Made by a program: the position numbers and the translations under genes. The notes beneath the pieces were generated by a model that worked only from the letters and a program-made list of their open reading frames with translations, did no database searches and was not told the origin of the DNA. Below, piece after piece: positions 63,563 through 64,000 of a DNA stretch of 64,000 nucleotides. The stretch's first letter is position 1. Each line of letters starts with the position of its first letter. This stretch comes from Parasedimentitalea maritima (lineage in GTDB: Bacteria > Pseudomonadota > Alphaproteobacteria > Rhodobacterales > Rhodobacteraceae), in NCBI RefSeq assembly GCF_005771405.1, contig NZ_VAUA01000004.1, positions 310,001 through 374,000 on the forward strand, given 5' to 3'.

Positions 63563-64000
63563 ATGAGCATACTCGCGCCAGATAACGCACTGCTGAAGAA
63601 GGCTGAAGTCGAAGCCGAGCAGGTCGTGTCTCTGCTGCGGATTGCGGTCGCCCTTGGCCTGTTGGCGATGTTCTTTCTGGCAGTGAAGGGCAGTAACAGT
63701 TCGCCGGAAAACTACCTGCGCAGGCAGTGGGTTTTTGCAGTGGCGACCATGAGCTCTTATTTGCTGGTCGGGATGATCTCACTCTGGATGGCGCGAACAG
63801 GGCGCATTCGCAGTTGGATGGTCTGGCCGCTGGTCACGGTGGATTGCCTATTCATGTTGGTCAACGCCTGGGTTGGATTGGCAAACACGGGCCTGCCGGG
63901 CGAGTTGACATTTATTCTGCCCCCAACCTGGCTGGTGCCCGTGATCTTTGGCTTTACGGTTTTGCGCTTTAACCCGTATTTACAGGCCTACTGCGTCGCT
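63563..64000 (+). CDS. Membrane protein, N-terminal part, cut by window end
   Basis: An open frame of at least 146 residues, still open at the window edge. It starts MSILAPDNALLKKAEVEAEQ and has at least four hydrophobic segments (VVSLLRIAVALGLLAMFFLAV, then near 60-80, 93-113 and 125-140). This could be the membrane-sensing N-terminus of a larger signalling protein, such as an adenylate cyclase, but the deciding part lies outside the window. Two possible sigma or repeat signals precede it; none is clear. Confidence 0.6.
   Translation, partial: MSILAPDNALLKKAEVEAEQVVSLLRIAVALGLLAMFFLAVKGSNSSPENYLRRQWVFAVATMSSYLLVGMISLWMARTGRIRSWMVWPLVTVDCLFMLVNAWVGLANTGLPGELTFILPPTWLVPVIFGFTVLRFNPYLQAYCVA

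Noticed and set aside
1-64000. CRISPR arrays, insertion sequences, prophage or toxin-antitoxin modules
   Set aside because: No regular spacer-repeat array, transposase, integrase or recognised toxin pair was seen; the repeated elements are short palindromes in intergenic gaps.
1-64000. tRNA and rRNA genes
   Set aside because: Intergenic gaps were read for a T-arm GGTTCGAATCC pattern and a cloverleaf; none was found.

Overview
The window is an ordinary chromosomal segment of an alphaproteobacterium, most likely of the order Rhodobacterales (Roseobacter group). This rests on gene content and order: ubiH-family hydroxylase divergent from amidase / aminotransferase / ftsK / lolA; rsmB, heparinase-like, purH, lspA, DUF3035 and two M16 peptidases in one run; a truB / rbfA / dapB neighbourhood; a small SdhAF4-type protein; an ALDH16-type double aldehyde dehydrogenase beside deoC; and intergenic palindromic repeats of the kind seen in roseobacters. 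No rRNA, tRNA, CRISPR array, transposase, phage gene or plasmid function was recognised. The taxonomic call is inference from recognised proteins; no database was searched.

Layout. 1-9.4 kb: thioredoxin/LON/Trm112 cluster, ubiquinone hydroxylase, amidase, aminotransferase, FtsK, LolA. 9.5-15.6 kb: lytic-transglycosylase-like lipoprotein, HspQ, gamma-glutamyltransferase, RsbV/RsbW switch, thiolase, free methionine-R-sulfoxide reductase, DUF1294 protein. 15.7-19.3 kb: GlxA-type regulator and a dimethylglycine/sarcosine dehydrogenase-like enzyme, probably methylated-amine (betaine) catabolism. 19.3-31.8 kb: mixed accessory region with RarD, an HxlR-regulated oxidoreductase, pseudouridine synthase, alpha-1,2-fucosyltransferase-like GT11, glyoxalase-like proteins, SDR, aldehyde dehydrogenase, 1-Cys peroxiredoxin, GT25, a membrane-anchored LuxR-type regulator, an acidic PepSY protein and small secreted or membrane proteins. 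31.9-43.6 kb: RNA and ribosome genes (pnp, rpsO, truB, rbfA) on the minus strand, interrupted by an ArsR regulator with a PLP decarboxylase, a cation/proton antiporter, an RTX-like protein and hypotheticals, then dapB. 43.7-52.3 kb: a minus-strand run from rsmB to two M16 peptidases. 52.4-56.0 kb: SdhAF4, ALDH16 and DeoC. 56.2-60.1 kb: a four-gene metal ABC importer (Sit/Tro type) behind a likely Fur-superfamily operator. 60.2-64 kb: mutL, rmuC and the start of a membrane protein cut by the window edge.

Most of the window is housekeeping. I did not find a convincing undescribed multi-gene system. The observations most worth following are: three ATATAG repeats spaced exactly 16 bp apart between the ArsR gene and a PLP decarboxylase; a metal permease with a DtxR-like C-terminal extension; a PepSY / membrane-LuxR / GT25 gene string; a probable homopolymer frameshift in a small conserved-looking gene; a hairpin masking the gamma-glutamyltransferase ribosome-binding site; and two families of dispersed intergenic repeats.
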